Below the pieces are notes generated by a model. The model did no database searches. It was not told the DNA's origin and saw only the letters and a list, made by a program, of their open reading frames with translations. The position numbers and the translations under genes are program-made. This document shows positions 32,358-42,266 of a stretch of 64,000 nt of DNA, piece after piece. Source of the DNA: Symbiodinium natans (taxonomy: Eukaryota > Sar > Dinophyceae > Suessiales > Symbiodiniaceae); assembly GCA_905221605.1 (NCBI GenBank), contig CAJNDS010002699.1, forward strand, positions 1 to 64,000, read 5' to 3'. The first letter of the stretch is position 1; every line of letters starts with the position of its first letter.

Positions 32358-32969
32358 ATGCCTGTGGTGCTCCGTATCCTCGGCCTCCTGGTCTGTTTGC
32401 TCTGCGGGTGCATCCAGGCGGTTAAAGATCCCACCGGCCCTTCCAGCGGTCCGTATACTGATAGCGATGCACCGGACCCTGACGGCATTGAGGCAGAAGT
32501 TGCATTGTGGGCTGAGCATCCCTCTGCTCCGACGTCTGATGCGGCACCATTGACATCCTTGGACATCTCCTTGCCATACTTACAGAGTCTGCTTTCTGAC
32601 ATGATACCTTTATCTGCCGCATTGCTCCAGCATGCTACAGTTGCTGAACTGCAGCACTTGTGCCGTGTCTGCCTGCAAGCCGGTCGCCAATCTTGCTTCG
32701 CGGCCCCAACTGTGTCCTCCCTCCAGGCCTTTGTGCAGATGCCTCCAGATTCTGTTGTTTGGGCTCCGCCCACGCCGGGTCCTATATGCGGGTCTGCACC
32801 GACGACTCCGGTGCCGCAGCTGCCATGCTCTGAGGAAGTGATGACCATTTTGCGTGCTCTAGAAGAGCGCCTGTCAGCCCTGGAAGAGGTGGTTGGCACT
32901 GTACAATCAAGCCGTAGTCCACGCCGCAATGTGCTCCGCCGGTTACGAGATCTGGAGAGGTCTTCCTAG
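32358..32969 (+). CDS. E3 ORF with N-terminal hydrophobic segment and coiled coil
   Basis: 203 residues from an ATG at 32358. The first 24 residues (MPVVLRILGLLVCLLCGCIQ) look like a signal peptide or membrane anchor. The C-terminal 45 residues form a short coiled coil ('EEVMTILRALEERLSALEEV') with a basic end. Family unknown. A secreted or membrane-directed protein would be unusual cargo for a retroelement. The hydrophobic start could also be chance. Confidence 0.4.
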   Translation: MPVVLRILGLLVCLLCGCIQAVKDPTGPSSGPYTDSDAPDPDGIEAEVALWAEHPSAPTSDAAPLTSLDISLPYLQSLLSDMIPLSAALLQHATVAELQHLCRVCLQAGRQSCFAAPTVSSLQAFVQMPPDSVVWAPPTPGPICGSAPTTPVPQLPCSEEVMTILRALEERLSALEEVVGTVQSSRSPRRNVLRRLRDLERSS

Positions 32970-33189
32970 CCGTCAGATGCTTTGCGCCGCATCTTCTGGC
33001 CCATACTTTGAATTTCGCAGCTTTTTCATGCGAAACCCTACCTTTCCGGAGAGAGCCGAACATTGACCGAGCTGCACTGTTGCTAGTCTTTTGTGCTGAG
33101 CTTCTGGGAAGTTTGTGGGAGCAGCTTCCTCTCCTAGTGCTGAGCAATTCGCTTTTTGCCAATTTTTACGATAAGAGGCGTGAGCCTGA

Positions 33190-34302
33190 AGGTGCTCAAG
33201 TGGCTCCGCTTCATCTGACGAGGGCGTCACGCTCACACCGGAGAGCGCAGAGGCCTTTCTGGCCAGACTTGATGCCCGACCCACGTGTTCCTCGGGTCAT
33301 CCGTTGTTCTCCTTTGGGTCGCCTGAGCCAAATTGGTGGTGCAGTGTGTGCAAAAGGGAGTTCACCACACGGCGCTTGCTTTGGGGGTGCAGAGTCTGCG
33401 ACTTTGACATTTGCGGAAATTGCTTGGCCAATCAGCGCAGTGACCCCACCATCTCTCCAGCTCCGGGTCAAGATGCCGCTCAAGATGCAACTCCCAGCGG
33501 TGCCAAGGCATGGCCCTCGATAAAGCTCTTGCGTGCATCAGGATTTTTGACGGGCAATGACATGTTCCCGAATGACCTTCGTCTCGCCCTGGATGTGAAT
33601 GGGCGAAACCTGTCGGTTTTGGGGTCGAGCAAGGCACCGGAGCTCAAAGGTGGGTTCCGAAAAGTGTACCACCTGAAGGGAGAGGAGCCCGCTGCAAGCC
33701 TGGTGTTAAAGCTCGCTGAGAGTGACGCCGACAATGTCAACGAAGTTCGGAGCGCTGCTGCGTGTCCTGCAGCCTTTGCCCGCATCTTCGACAGCGGCTC
33801 TATTTGGGTGTCCCTTGGAGAGGAAGGTTTGTGCCAGGCACATTATGTTGTCGCGGAACGTGCGGTCCCGTTGACCGCTCTGTTGGAGGGCCCGGCTCTG
33901 CCTCCCGCAGCATGCACTTCTCTGGCTCTCCAATGTTGTCGTATTGTGCTCCGGGCCACCCCTGCAGGCATCAAGTGCAGGGACCTTGGACAGAAACAGT
34001 GGGGCCTTAGGGTCCCACCAGGCTTCAACTTCCAAGATGAGGTCTCCCTGCAACAGGTGCGCAACAGCTTGGCAGGGGAGGCATTCCACCTCATTATCCT
34101 CGATGCCAATTGTTGCCTTCCGGTGCCCCAGGCAAGCCTCTTGGGGCCACGAAAAATGGCCTCCTACTGGGCCCTCCTAACCAGGTTAGTGGGTCCCACC
34201 GCTAGCGAGCGGCTCCAAATGTTTCTCCGTGCTCATAATTTCAATGCCCGCAGTTGTCTTTCCGCTTTGACGCGTGATCACGTTACGGGGCCTTGTTCGT
34301 GA
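33190..34302 (+). CDS. E3 protein with C1/ZZ-like finger and kinase-like region
   Basis: The frame is open from 33190 to 34302, with the first ATG at 33475 or later; 33304 is a TTG codon. The finger reads C-S-S-G-H-P-L, then W-W-C-S-V-C, then G-C-R-V-C-D-F-D-I-C-G-N-C (about 33283-33435), typical of C1-like or ZZ zinc fingers. A linker follows. The next region opens with G-G-F-R-K-V-Y-H-L (about 33649-33675), resembling a glycine-rich loop, followed by L-V-L-K-L with Lys at 33709-33711 and N-E-V. Then come I-K-C-R-D-L-G-Q-K-Q-W-G-L (about 33970-34010), like a diverged catalytic loop, and L-I-I-L-D-A-N. This order suggests a protein-kinase-like fold. Activity is uncertain because the DFG motif is not clear. 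Confidence 0.5.
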   Translation, partial: RCSSGSASSDEGVTLTPESAEAFLARLDARPTCSSGHPLFSFGSPEPNWWCSVCKREFTTRRLLWGCRVCDFDICGNCLANQRSDPTISPAPGQDAAQDATPSGAKAWPSIKLLRASGFLTGNDMFPNDLRLALDVNGRNLSVLGSSKAPELKGGFRKVYHLKGEEPAASLVLKLAESDADNVNEVRSAAACPAAFARIFDSGSIWVSLGEEGLCQAHYVVAERAVPLTALLEGPALPPAACTSLALQCCRIVLRATPAGIKCRDLGQKQWGLRVPPGFNFQDEVSLQQVRNSLAGEAFHLIILDANCCLPVPQASLLGPRKMASYWALLTRLVGPTASERLQMFLRAHNFNARSCLSALTRDHVTGPCS

Positions 34303-37300
34303 GCCGGCCACAATGCAAATGTGTTTTGCAATATCTGCAACCCATATCCGATGGGCGTCGTGATGTTGCCTTGAAACAAGGCAGAGCCGGACTGGTGATG
34401 AGGATGCAGTTCGCAAAGAAAAAAGACATGAGCCTGCGCTCACACATGTTTTGCATGTTACAGATAGCATGAGACGAGCAATGTCTGCTCAGCCAATGGG
34501 CTATGAGGGTCTCATGAGGTGGCACATGGTGCCTTTGTATGAGCCAATGGGCTGTCATACAACATGGCCATGGTGCCAGATATGTCCATTGGACTATTGG
34601 TGCTCATGCAAGGATGCAGGCTCAAAGCGATGTTCATGAGCGCATGGCTTTCTTCAAGCTCTGACTGCTTGTGACCGTTAGGTAGCCTCCTTGTGAAATC
34701 ATGCCTTGTAGCGCCATGTGGTGTCAAACAGTGCCATGTCGTCTTAAAGTGGTAGTGCATGCCCTGTATACTGTGTCCGAGGCGACCTTAGCATCCTGAA
34801 CGACGCCCTCGACCTCCACCTGAAGACCCACTTATGAAGGAACAATATATTTGGAACACCCAAGCATTCCAAATTGGGTGCACCGCGTAAAGCGCAGGCG
34901 GCCAACTGTTCCCGTCGAACCAAGCAGAAGACCGATGCTGTGCCATTCCCTTAGTGCACTCAATGCTCGACCCTGCCTGCCTCCATGCCTCCCCAGTGCA
35001 GGGACGATGTGCCCTCCGCCAAGAATCGTAAGCTACAACCACGACGTGTTCTTGCCTGACGGTCGCCTCCGCGGCCGCAGAGTGATCTTGCCCGTGTGGC
35101 CAATTAAACAGCTAAAAGTTCCTCGGGCACCTTTGCATGAATGGCATCATCGGTCAGAATCCTGGAGAACCGTCCTGGACAGGTGGGTCACCTGCGTTTG
35201 TCACTGGACGTAATATTAAGTCAGGGGCTCCACCAGTGTCTTTTGGACCAACACTGGTGATCCAGCTGCGTTGCAATCAGCCCTGAATGAATTCATTTGG
35301 GTGCTTCGGCCGGTTGTGCTTCGCCCGGTTGTCCTGTTCTGTGTGTGGAATCTTCCTGTGCTGTTCCGTTACTCCTCCTGCAAGCAATTCCGTACATGTG
35401 CAGGAGTGCTGTGCCACCAGCCCTATTGGGCGCCTGTACCTCTGGTACCCATTATTCATGACTTAGGTGGGTGCGCAGACGCGGCGACTGACCTGAGGCC
35501 TCCGGGGTCTCCGCACCTTTAGCGGTTGGTACCCCTTCTTTGAGATCAATGCTTTGGGTTAAGTAAGCAGTCCCCTCGCCTGTTGGCGCCACCATGGCTG
35601 GGCGTGGTGACACGAAAACGCGTACAAGTGTGGCCACCGCTATGAAGCATGGCTAAGGAGGGGCCCCAGGCTTGTTGACCCCCTCGTGTCCCACCTTTCC
35701 TGTCGAGGTGTAAACCTGGCCTAAGGGCCTAGAAGAGCCGTTTGCTCGAGCTCACGCTCCGTGTGGAGCCCAAGCAGAACTGCACCTTCACTCGACCAGC
35801 ATTGTCGAATGCTTAGGCTGTTGCCCCCATAGTCCTTTGGTTTCCGTCCGCGACGGACGATGGGTCAATGGTCCTGGCTTTTCAACGGAAGTCGTCTGAA
35901 AATCCTGCATTATTTGTAACATATTGGATGGCTCCTTACACGTGGATGGGGCCACATGGCTGTCCCAACGAAAAGACCTAGTGAAATGTTTTGCACAACA
36001 TATGCTGGAGCCCGCGCCTGCCTCCCACACGGCAGCTGCTGTGCTCGTGTCGCGCGCGAACGCAGTCAGTGTGTCTAAACCAACCCATCATTCCCAGCAG
36101 TCTTGATGGCTGTGGCGACCGAACGTTGGACATGGTCTTGCAGGCCTCTGTAATAACTCACACAGTGCGGTGCGCTGACAGGGCCCGATAACATCATGTG
36201 CACTCTCTGCGGGCCCATGGCCTGCCATTCCCTACATGTTCCAACTTCCTCCACTGGCCCTACTGGCCAGTTGGTCCTGCGCTGCCAAGGTACTCACTGC
36301 GGTTAAGTGGGGAGGTTTCTGGTAACTTGTGCGGTGGCTGCTGTTTTCTGTTAACTTGCGCGGTGGCTGTTGTCGATTTGAGTGTGCCCGATAGGAGCGC
36401 CTGAGGTTTTAAGCCGTTGATGTCTGGTTGGTGATCGCCGGGTTTCCTAGATGGTCTGGGCGCCCGAACAGCTAGGCCTATAGTGTCTGGATAGCGCTCG
36501 CCGGGTCTCCCGACCTGACGCATGGCTTGCTCTCCCTGAGCCTTGTTTTGAGTTGTCCGCAGGGTCTAGTGGACCTGACGCCTGGCGTGCTCTCCCTGAA
36601 TCTTTGGTATGCGGTTGGCGTTCACCGGGTCCACTTGACCAAACGCCTGGATTACATTTGGCTTGGTCGCCCCTCTAAACCTTTAGTGTATGGTTAGTGT
36701 TCGCCGGTCTCCTGACCTGATGCATGGCTGAATCTCCCTGTGCCTTGTTTGAGTTGCCCATGGCTGAATCTCCCTGAGCCTTGTTTGAGTTGCCCGCCGG
36801 GTCCCGTTGACCTGACGCCTGACAGGCTCTCCCTGAATCTTGATATGCGGTTGACGTTCGACTGGTCTACTTGACCAAACGCCTGGCGTTCACTCAGCTC
36901 GGTCACCCCTCCCCTCCTGCTCTCTTCACAATGGATGCATGGAAGGTCGGGTTTCAAGTGTGCGACCCTGTGGACGTTGGAATGCGCTGTGCCCTGCATG
37001 ATGCCACAGGGTCGAGATCACTGTGCCACGAGTCCTGGTGTGCCAATGCCTGGAGTGAATTTTTGTGGGTCGTACTCTGCCCCGGAATAGTCGTCTTTGT
37101 CATGTCCGTGATAATAACGTTGGTTTGCATGTAAGGGTCCGCCTTGAATCTGGTGCGAGATGTCTCCCGAGAGCCCGTGGGGGGGGGGGGGCTCGGCCCA
37201 TCGGCTTGAGACTATGCCAACTATATGCCCTGACCCCTTATACGGGTCGGCTCCCTGGAGCGTGTGAAATTGTGCCTGGCGATACAGTTGGCTCGTTCCC

Positions 37301-38188
37301 CCTTGCGTCAAGTGAGAGGCCCGCCACGCTGGAGTCTTAGTGTGTGTGCCAAGCTGCGTAAGGACCAATGTTTTGAGTTGTTTAACTCACTTTAATCGAG
37401 GTGGGTTTTTTTCTGGATTTCCACTTGCCTGCGCAACCTTGGTGTTTGGTCCGTTGCCCGGCCAAGTGCCCCCTGAGTCTCGTGACCCGTGCAATGTAGA
37501 TTATAATAACCTGAGTGATGCGGATAGGGACGCTGGCAGCATGAGTGTCTCTGGAGCACGCAGTGGCGTCCGGGGTTCATTGACAGGCCCTCGCCTATGA
37601 AAGGGCAATCCTGGTCCCAATCTCGAATGAGCATGGTGGTCTCGTCATAAAAGGTGGTGCCTTGTGACCCGCACGTCCCATGATGGGCGGGCAGGGCAAC
37701 GTCTGCGTTCTTGGTTGCCTGCTGTCACAGCAGTACCTGGCTGCCCTTGGAGTGTGAGCCTCCGAGATAAAGAATGAACATTGAAGGCACCCTGGACTGG
37801 TTTCTACCGGTGTCGTGGCACGGAAAGCCTTGATCACGACTTGGACTCTGCCCCTCTCTGCACCAATGCGTGGGGACCTCCCCGATGAATAAAAGTTGTG
37901 CCGGGTGGTCGCGCAATTACCCGTTATGACCTTGCGTGGCTAAGGTCTGTGTGCACTGCGTTGGTTCGGTCTTAAGGCCACACCTGTAAGGAGGTTCACC
38001 CCCGGGTGCTTGCGAGGCCGTGCTTCTAGCCTGGTGCGCCCGTTCGGTCGAGGCAAGTGCCTTAGAGGCGGAACAGCGTTGACTGCCTCAAAGACTCGTA
38101 ACTCACCGTTTGGGGTAGCGGATGTCTTGGGTCTGGGCTCCAAGCTGCCTTGCTCTCGACGATGTCCACCATAATCGTTCGGTTAAAA
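34303..38188. other. E3 gene-poor region
   Basis: About 3.9 kb between the kinase-like ORF and repeat B1. I see only short ORFs with no conserved motif. It contains imperfect repeats (see 36410-36910), short duplications such as 'gagccaatgggct' near 34490 and 34545, and an 11-base G run near 37183. It might be non-coding RNA or decayed cargo. Confidence 0.55.
36410..36910. repeat. Imperfect higher-order repeat inside E3
   Basis: The words 'gacctgacgc', 'tggc', 'ctctccctga', 'ccttgttttgagttg' and 'gaccaaacgcctgg' recur in the same order, once over about 36505-36650 and again over 36700-36890, with diverged extra pieces between. The units are too diverged for a simple tandem array. It may be an old duplication. 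Confidence 0.6.
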
Positions 38189-38402
38189 GGGGGCTTTGAG
38201 GTGTTTTGTAGTTGGTGATGCGCGTGCCTTCTGCTAGGCGTATGCACTGACACAATGTGCATCGACCTTTCAATAATGATCCTTGATTCGCCCACTGATG
38301 AAAAAGAAGGAAGGCTTGGAACTTGCAAGGGTGTGGGCTTTGCTTGTGTCCTCTGTTTCGGACTGTGCTTTTGGGTTCAAACCATTTTGGCACAAGCGAT
38401 AA
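38189..38402 (+). repeat. E3 repeat B1
   Basis: 214 bp, starting at 'gggggctttgagg' after 'ttaaaa' (a polypurine-like run) and ending 'caagcgataa'. It matches 39037-39250. Confidence 0.95.
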
Positions 38403-38728
38403 GCTTACTGTTCGCGAGCGAATCGTGTTTTATCGCTTGCTTCCAATAATGCCCTGTGAAAAAACGGTATGCCGTTTGTTCGCTGTTTGAAGCCAAAAGT
38501 TATTTTGATGCCTTGAATTTCACATGCCCAACACTTACCTGTTGCATGGTCTGCATGTCTCCATGGTCAGCGAATGCAGGGTTGTAGTGACTGTCTGCAG
38601 CTTGTTGTGATGTGCCTTGGCGTGCAACATGCCATGCTCTGTGAATGCAACATTACGAGTAATGTTGCAGCTTTATGTGTGTTCCTTGAAGTGCAGCACT
38701 GGCTCATTGCACCGTGCGAAAAATTTGT
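38403..38728 (+). repeat. E3 repeat A2
   Basis: 326 bp, joined directly to B1. It is followed at once by 'cccacccagcccaccc', the C-rich word that follows A2 in all four elements here. Confidence 0.95.
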
Positions 38729-38990
38729 CCCACCCAGCCCACCCTAGGCATACATGTGCAGGGCCCGCTCCTGCAGCCGCAACTCCCTGCATGCGCAGCA
38801 AAATTGCAGTTGTTTGCAATGACAACCCGCGTCCTCCGCCCTTGATCAGACTTGAGAGTTTGACGCCGCGGCTCCCGCCCAACCCACCCAAAACTTGCTC
38901 AAGGCAGGGCCCGCTGCGGCGGCCGCAACTCCCTGCATGCCATCCTGGCTTCTTGCCATATCAAAGATGTACAGCTTCCTCGCCCTTAAA

Positions 38991-39250
38991 GGGGGCTTTG
39001 AGGTGTTTTGTAGTTGGTGATGCGCGTGCCTTCTGCGGGGGCTTTGAGGTGTTTTGTAGTTGGTGATGCGCGTGCCTTCTGCTAGGCGTATGCACTGACA
39101 CAATGTGCATCGACCTTTCAATAATGATCCTTGATTCGCCCACTGATGAAAAAGAAGGAAGGCTTGGAACTTGCAAGGGTGTGGGCTTTGCTTGTGTCCT
39201 CTGTTTCGGACTGTGCTTTTGGGTTCAAACCATTTTGGCACAAGCGATAA
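38991..39250 (+). repeat. E3 repeat B2 with 46-bp internal duplication
   Basis: The first 46 bases (38991-39036) are repeated at 39037-39082, and the rest matches B1. The duplication starts at the polypurine-like boundary, as if strand transfer had slipped there during copying. Confidence 0.93.
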
Positions 39251-39615
39251 ATCTCAACATGCACAAAGCTTGGCTTTTCGCCACTTCATTCCGGGCTTTT
39301 CAGGCATTCGCCTCTACGTGTCCACACACCGAGGGGACCCACGTGGCTTTGCAGGGTTTGCGTGATGAGGCTGGAAATTTTTGCAGCCGGGCATCGGCAG
39401 AGGACCCCCCCCGCTTAGCGGACATGTGTGTGTCGAGCAAGCCCTACCTCTCTTCGACGTTCAGCAAGGGTCGGGTACTGCCCTTTCTCTTGCCACGGTA
39501 CCTCTGCTTGCCAAACTCAAGGCCCTTCATGAGGCACCTGTGGCCTCGCAGGATGGGGCCGGTGTACCACCTTCAGGAGCAACAGACGTTTTTGCACGCC
39601 TTAGGCCTAAGCTGA
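39251..39615 (+). pseudogene. E2 methyltransferase-like gene, 3' part
   Basis: This continues the gene broken by E3. It shows K-A-W-L-F-A-T-S-F, then C-P-H-T-E-G-T-H (about 39310-39335) and F-C-S-R-A-S-A-E-D-P-P-R-L-A, matching the C-terminal blocks of the E1n enzyme (H-D-H region and A-x-A-Y-P-x-G-L-C). The frame after about 39440 has no similarity I can see and probably results from a shift. Confidence 0.65.
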
Positions 39616-39660
39616 TGACCTTACTCCTTCAGGGTCGTTTTCCACAGCGTTTGCGCACTT

Positions 39661-41519
39661 TTGGTTTTGGGGGGATCAGCGGAGGCTCTTTTCTCAAGCT
39701 CGGAGGTGGACGTCCTGCGTCGCATCTTCCAAGAGTGGCTCTCGACCCATTTCCCTGGCATTGCCGTCTCCTGGGAAATCTCTCCAGGGCAGCCATACTG
39801 CCTTCAGGCGCTGGCAGCTGTCTCCCGCATTTGTCAAGACCGAGACGTTTCCCTCCTTGCCTGTCTGGAACAGGGCGTGCCCACTGGCTTTGACGGGGAC
39901 GTTCCGTTGTCCAATGTTTTCTTGCCACAAGGAGGAGGCCATCCTTTCGAGCAATCACTTGGCATTTGTCATGGCAATTGGTCAAGCGCTGAAGCGGACC
40001 TTCCAACCTTGCACGCCTTAGTGGAAGAGGAGATCGCCAATGGCTGGCTCTTGGAGCTGGATTCTTTGGAAGCGGCTCAAGAGCGTTTTGGCGACAAGCT
40101 GGCCATTGGAAAGATGTCTATTGTCAAAGCTGAAGGAAAGAAGCCGCGTCTCGTGGTTGATTCCACCGTGTGTGGCACTAACCCGTCCTGCACTATCCCC
40201 GAGACGTACACACTTCCGGGTGTTGACGACGTCAGGGATTCTTTCCCTTTGCATTTTCACTCTGGCATGTGCGCAGGTTTTGCGTTTGACATCAAGTCAG
40301 CTCACAAAACGGTTCGAGTTCGCGACTCAGATCAGGGACTTCTTGGGGTCTCCCTCCCGAAGATTCAAGGTCCAGGCCGTCGTTGGCTTTTTTACCGCGT
40401 TTGCCCTTTTGGAGCGAACTTCTCGGCCCTCTGGTTCCAGCGCCTTGGAAGCTTTTTCCTTCGCACTTTGCACCTTTGGACGTGGCTTCGACATGCTCTC
40501 CTGGGCTGCGTGGGCGACTTTATGTTGTTTCAGGACCAGGAGGTCATTGGCCTTACAGCGTGCATGACGCTGGCTTTTTGCGCTTTGTTCAGCATACCGC
40601 TGTCCAATGCCAAGTTACAGCTTGGCAGCTGTATCCACTGGATTGGCTGGCACTTTTCCTTCGGCTCTGGCACTTTCTCTATTCCGGTAGAAAAAAGTCC
40701 AGAAGTTGAAGCGCCTTTTGCAGGAAGCCTTGCAAGGTCGCCATGTCTCCAAACGGACCCTGGACAAGGTCGCCGGGTTGCTGCAGTGGTTTTGCAAGTT
40801 GTACAAGCATTTCAAGCCCTGGTTGCAGACCCTGTATGCTGACGCGAACCGTCCATTGGCCACCAACTACAGCATTGCTCCTGGCGATTGGCCCGGCTTG
40901 GCCATTTGCGTTAACGAAGGGCTTGTCTTCACTTCCACACCGCCGGGCACAAGCATTCCGGCAGGCTCTAAGCTCATTGAAGCTAGACATTTGGCCCTGC
41001 AGTCTAAGAAAGACCTTGTGAAAATTCCCACCTCAAAGCGCATTTGGATGAGGGTGACGGACCCCTCCGCCACTCGCCGCAAGCTTTCTGTCTCCAGCCG
41101 GGAGAGCCTTCAGTTTTGGCTTAAGTGGTGTGAGGTTCCACCCCTTTTCTTTCCTTTGCAGAAACCTGCGGACGTTCCCATCGTTTGCGCCGCTGCCGAT
41201 GCACGCGCAGATGGGGATCTCGTCGGGATAGGTGGCTTTATCGAGTGGCCTTCACGTCAGATTTCGTGGTTCAGCCAGTCATGGCGTGTGCCAGACCTTT
41301 CGTCGCTGGGTGTGCATTGAGCTCGACGTCTTCCACATACCCGGCGAAAAGAATGACGACGCAGACCTGCTTTCCCGCTGGAGTGATGAATCCCAGCCTT
41401 TGCCTGCCAAATTCGCTCCGGACTTTCGAGTGGACTGCAGCCTGGCACGCATCTGGCATTTCCGTTCTGATGTGCGCTTGTGGCCTCCCGATGCAAAGCT
41501 AAAATGGCAGCCGCCATAA
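39661..41519 (+). pseudogene. E2 reverse transcriptase and RNase H, degraded
   Basis: The frame starting 39661 has K-P-R-L-V-V-D-S-T-V-C-G-T-N (about 40141-40180), F-A-F-D-I-K-S-A-H-K (motif A, about 40280-40310) and F-G-A-N-F-S-A-L-W-F. At the motif C position it reads C-V-G-D (40507-40518) instead of YVDD, so one catalytic Asp is lost. A shift near 40706 leads to the thumb/connection and an A-A-D-A-R-A-D-G RNase H start (about 41190). Another shift leads to I-P-G-E-K-N-D-D-A-D-L-L-S-R (about 41335-41375). The middle of RNase H, with its second acidic residues, appears to be deleted. This copy cannot replicate itself. Confidence 0.78.
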
Positions 41520-41621
41520 TCACTCTGATGAGCTCAGCTGGTGAGAGCCTGGCATAGTCTGCGCTCACCTAGAAATGGGGTAGGTAGGCCCGGCGAGCTT
41601 TGACTTTGCCAGTTTGAAAGT

Positions 41622-41802
41622 TGGTCGTATATGCTTCAGCTTTGGTATGCATCATCCGCTTTGCGTTATGCTTTGAAATCTGAGCTGCATTTCCGGCAAA
41701 GTCAAAAAGAGAGAGGGCTCGTGGTACAGTGCTTGCTTTGGCCTGGGGTTTCTTGCGGGCTAGTTGATAGCTTTGGTAGTGTGGCTTGAACTTGCAGCGA
41801 AC
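41622..41802 (+). repeat. E2 repeat B1
   Basis: 181 bp from 'tggtcgtatatgcttcag' to 'gcagcgaac', identical by eye to 42086-42266. Confidence 0.95.
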
Positions 41803-41928
41803 GGGTCATGTGTTTACTCATATCTGTTTGCTGTTTGTGAAAGATCACCGTACTTTGTTGCCTTTGGTTCAAGCCACACACCAAATCGTTGCAGCTTACA
41901 ATGCATCGCTTGCTAGCTTTGTTTTTGA
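41803..41928 (+). repeat. E2 repeat A2
   Basis: 126 bp, joined to B1, identical by eye to A1. It is followed by 'cccacccaccactccctc'. Confidence 0.95.
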
Positions 41929-42085
41929 CCCACCCACCACTCCCTCTTTGAAGGCACGTTCCTTCCGAGTTGGGACAGGTCTCTGGACCTTCGTACAGCT
42001 GGAGCTTGCATCGTTTCACGAGGTTTCACGAGATTCGCAATGGTATTCCTTTTCCTTTGTCCTGGTATGCTTTATACTTGTATGG

Positions 42086-42266
42086 TGGTCGTATATGCTT
42101 CAGCTTTGGTATGCATCATCCGCTTTGCGTTATGCTTTGAAATCTGAGCTGCATTTCCGGCAAAGTCAAAAAGAGAGAGGGCTCGTGGTACAGTGCTTGC
42201 TTTGGCCTGGGGTTTCTTGCGGGCTAGTTGATAGCTTTGGTAGTGTGGCTTGAACTTGCAGCGAAC
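42086..42266 (+). repeat. E2 repeat B2
   Basis: 181 bp, right end of E2. Copia RT resumes at 42267 in the frame left at 22550. Confidence 0.95.

Larger units (their letters stand above)
29289..39250 (+). mobile_element. E3: non-autonomous YR-type element with cargo ORFs
   Basis: A1 29289-29614 and A2 38403-38728 are 326 bp each with one difference seen. B1 38189-38402 (214 bp) recurs as 39037-39250, and B2 carries an extra 46-bp duplication (38991-39036). The body has no RT, RNase H, YR or methyltransferase that I can find. It holds small zinc-finger ORFs, a proline-rich ORF, a signal-peptide ORF, a finger plus kinase-like ORF, and about 3.9 kb without clear genes. It is inserted inside the E2 methyltransferase gene without target duplication: joining 29288 to 39251 continues the frame as V-N-L-N-M-H-K. 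The near-identical repeats point to a recent insertion, so it was mobilised in trans. Confidence 0.9.
22551..42266 (+). mobile_element. E2: YR retrotransposon in Copia RT, hosting E3
   Basis: The repeats are A1 22551-22676 and A2 41803-41928 (126 bp, identical by eye), with B1 41622-41802 and B2 42086-42266 (181 bp, identical by eye). The body has YR, a small zinc-motif ORF, Gag, methyltransferase (interrupted by E3), RT and RNase H. The whole insertion is 19,716 bp, divisible by three. Joining 22550 to 42267 continues the Copia RT frame as V-A-R-E-F-K-W, so no target duplication was made, as expected for YR integration. The repeats are identical yet the ORFs carry stops, shifts and a lost catalytic residue, so it was probably moved by enzymes of another copy. 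Confidence 0.9.
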
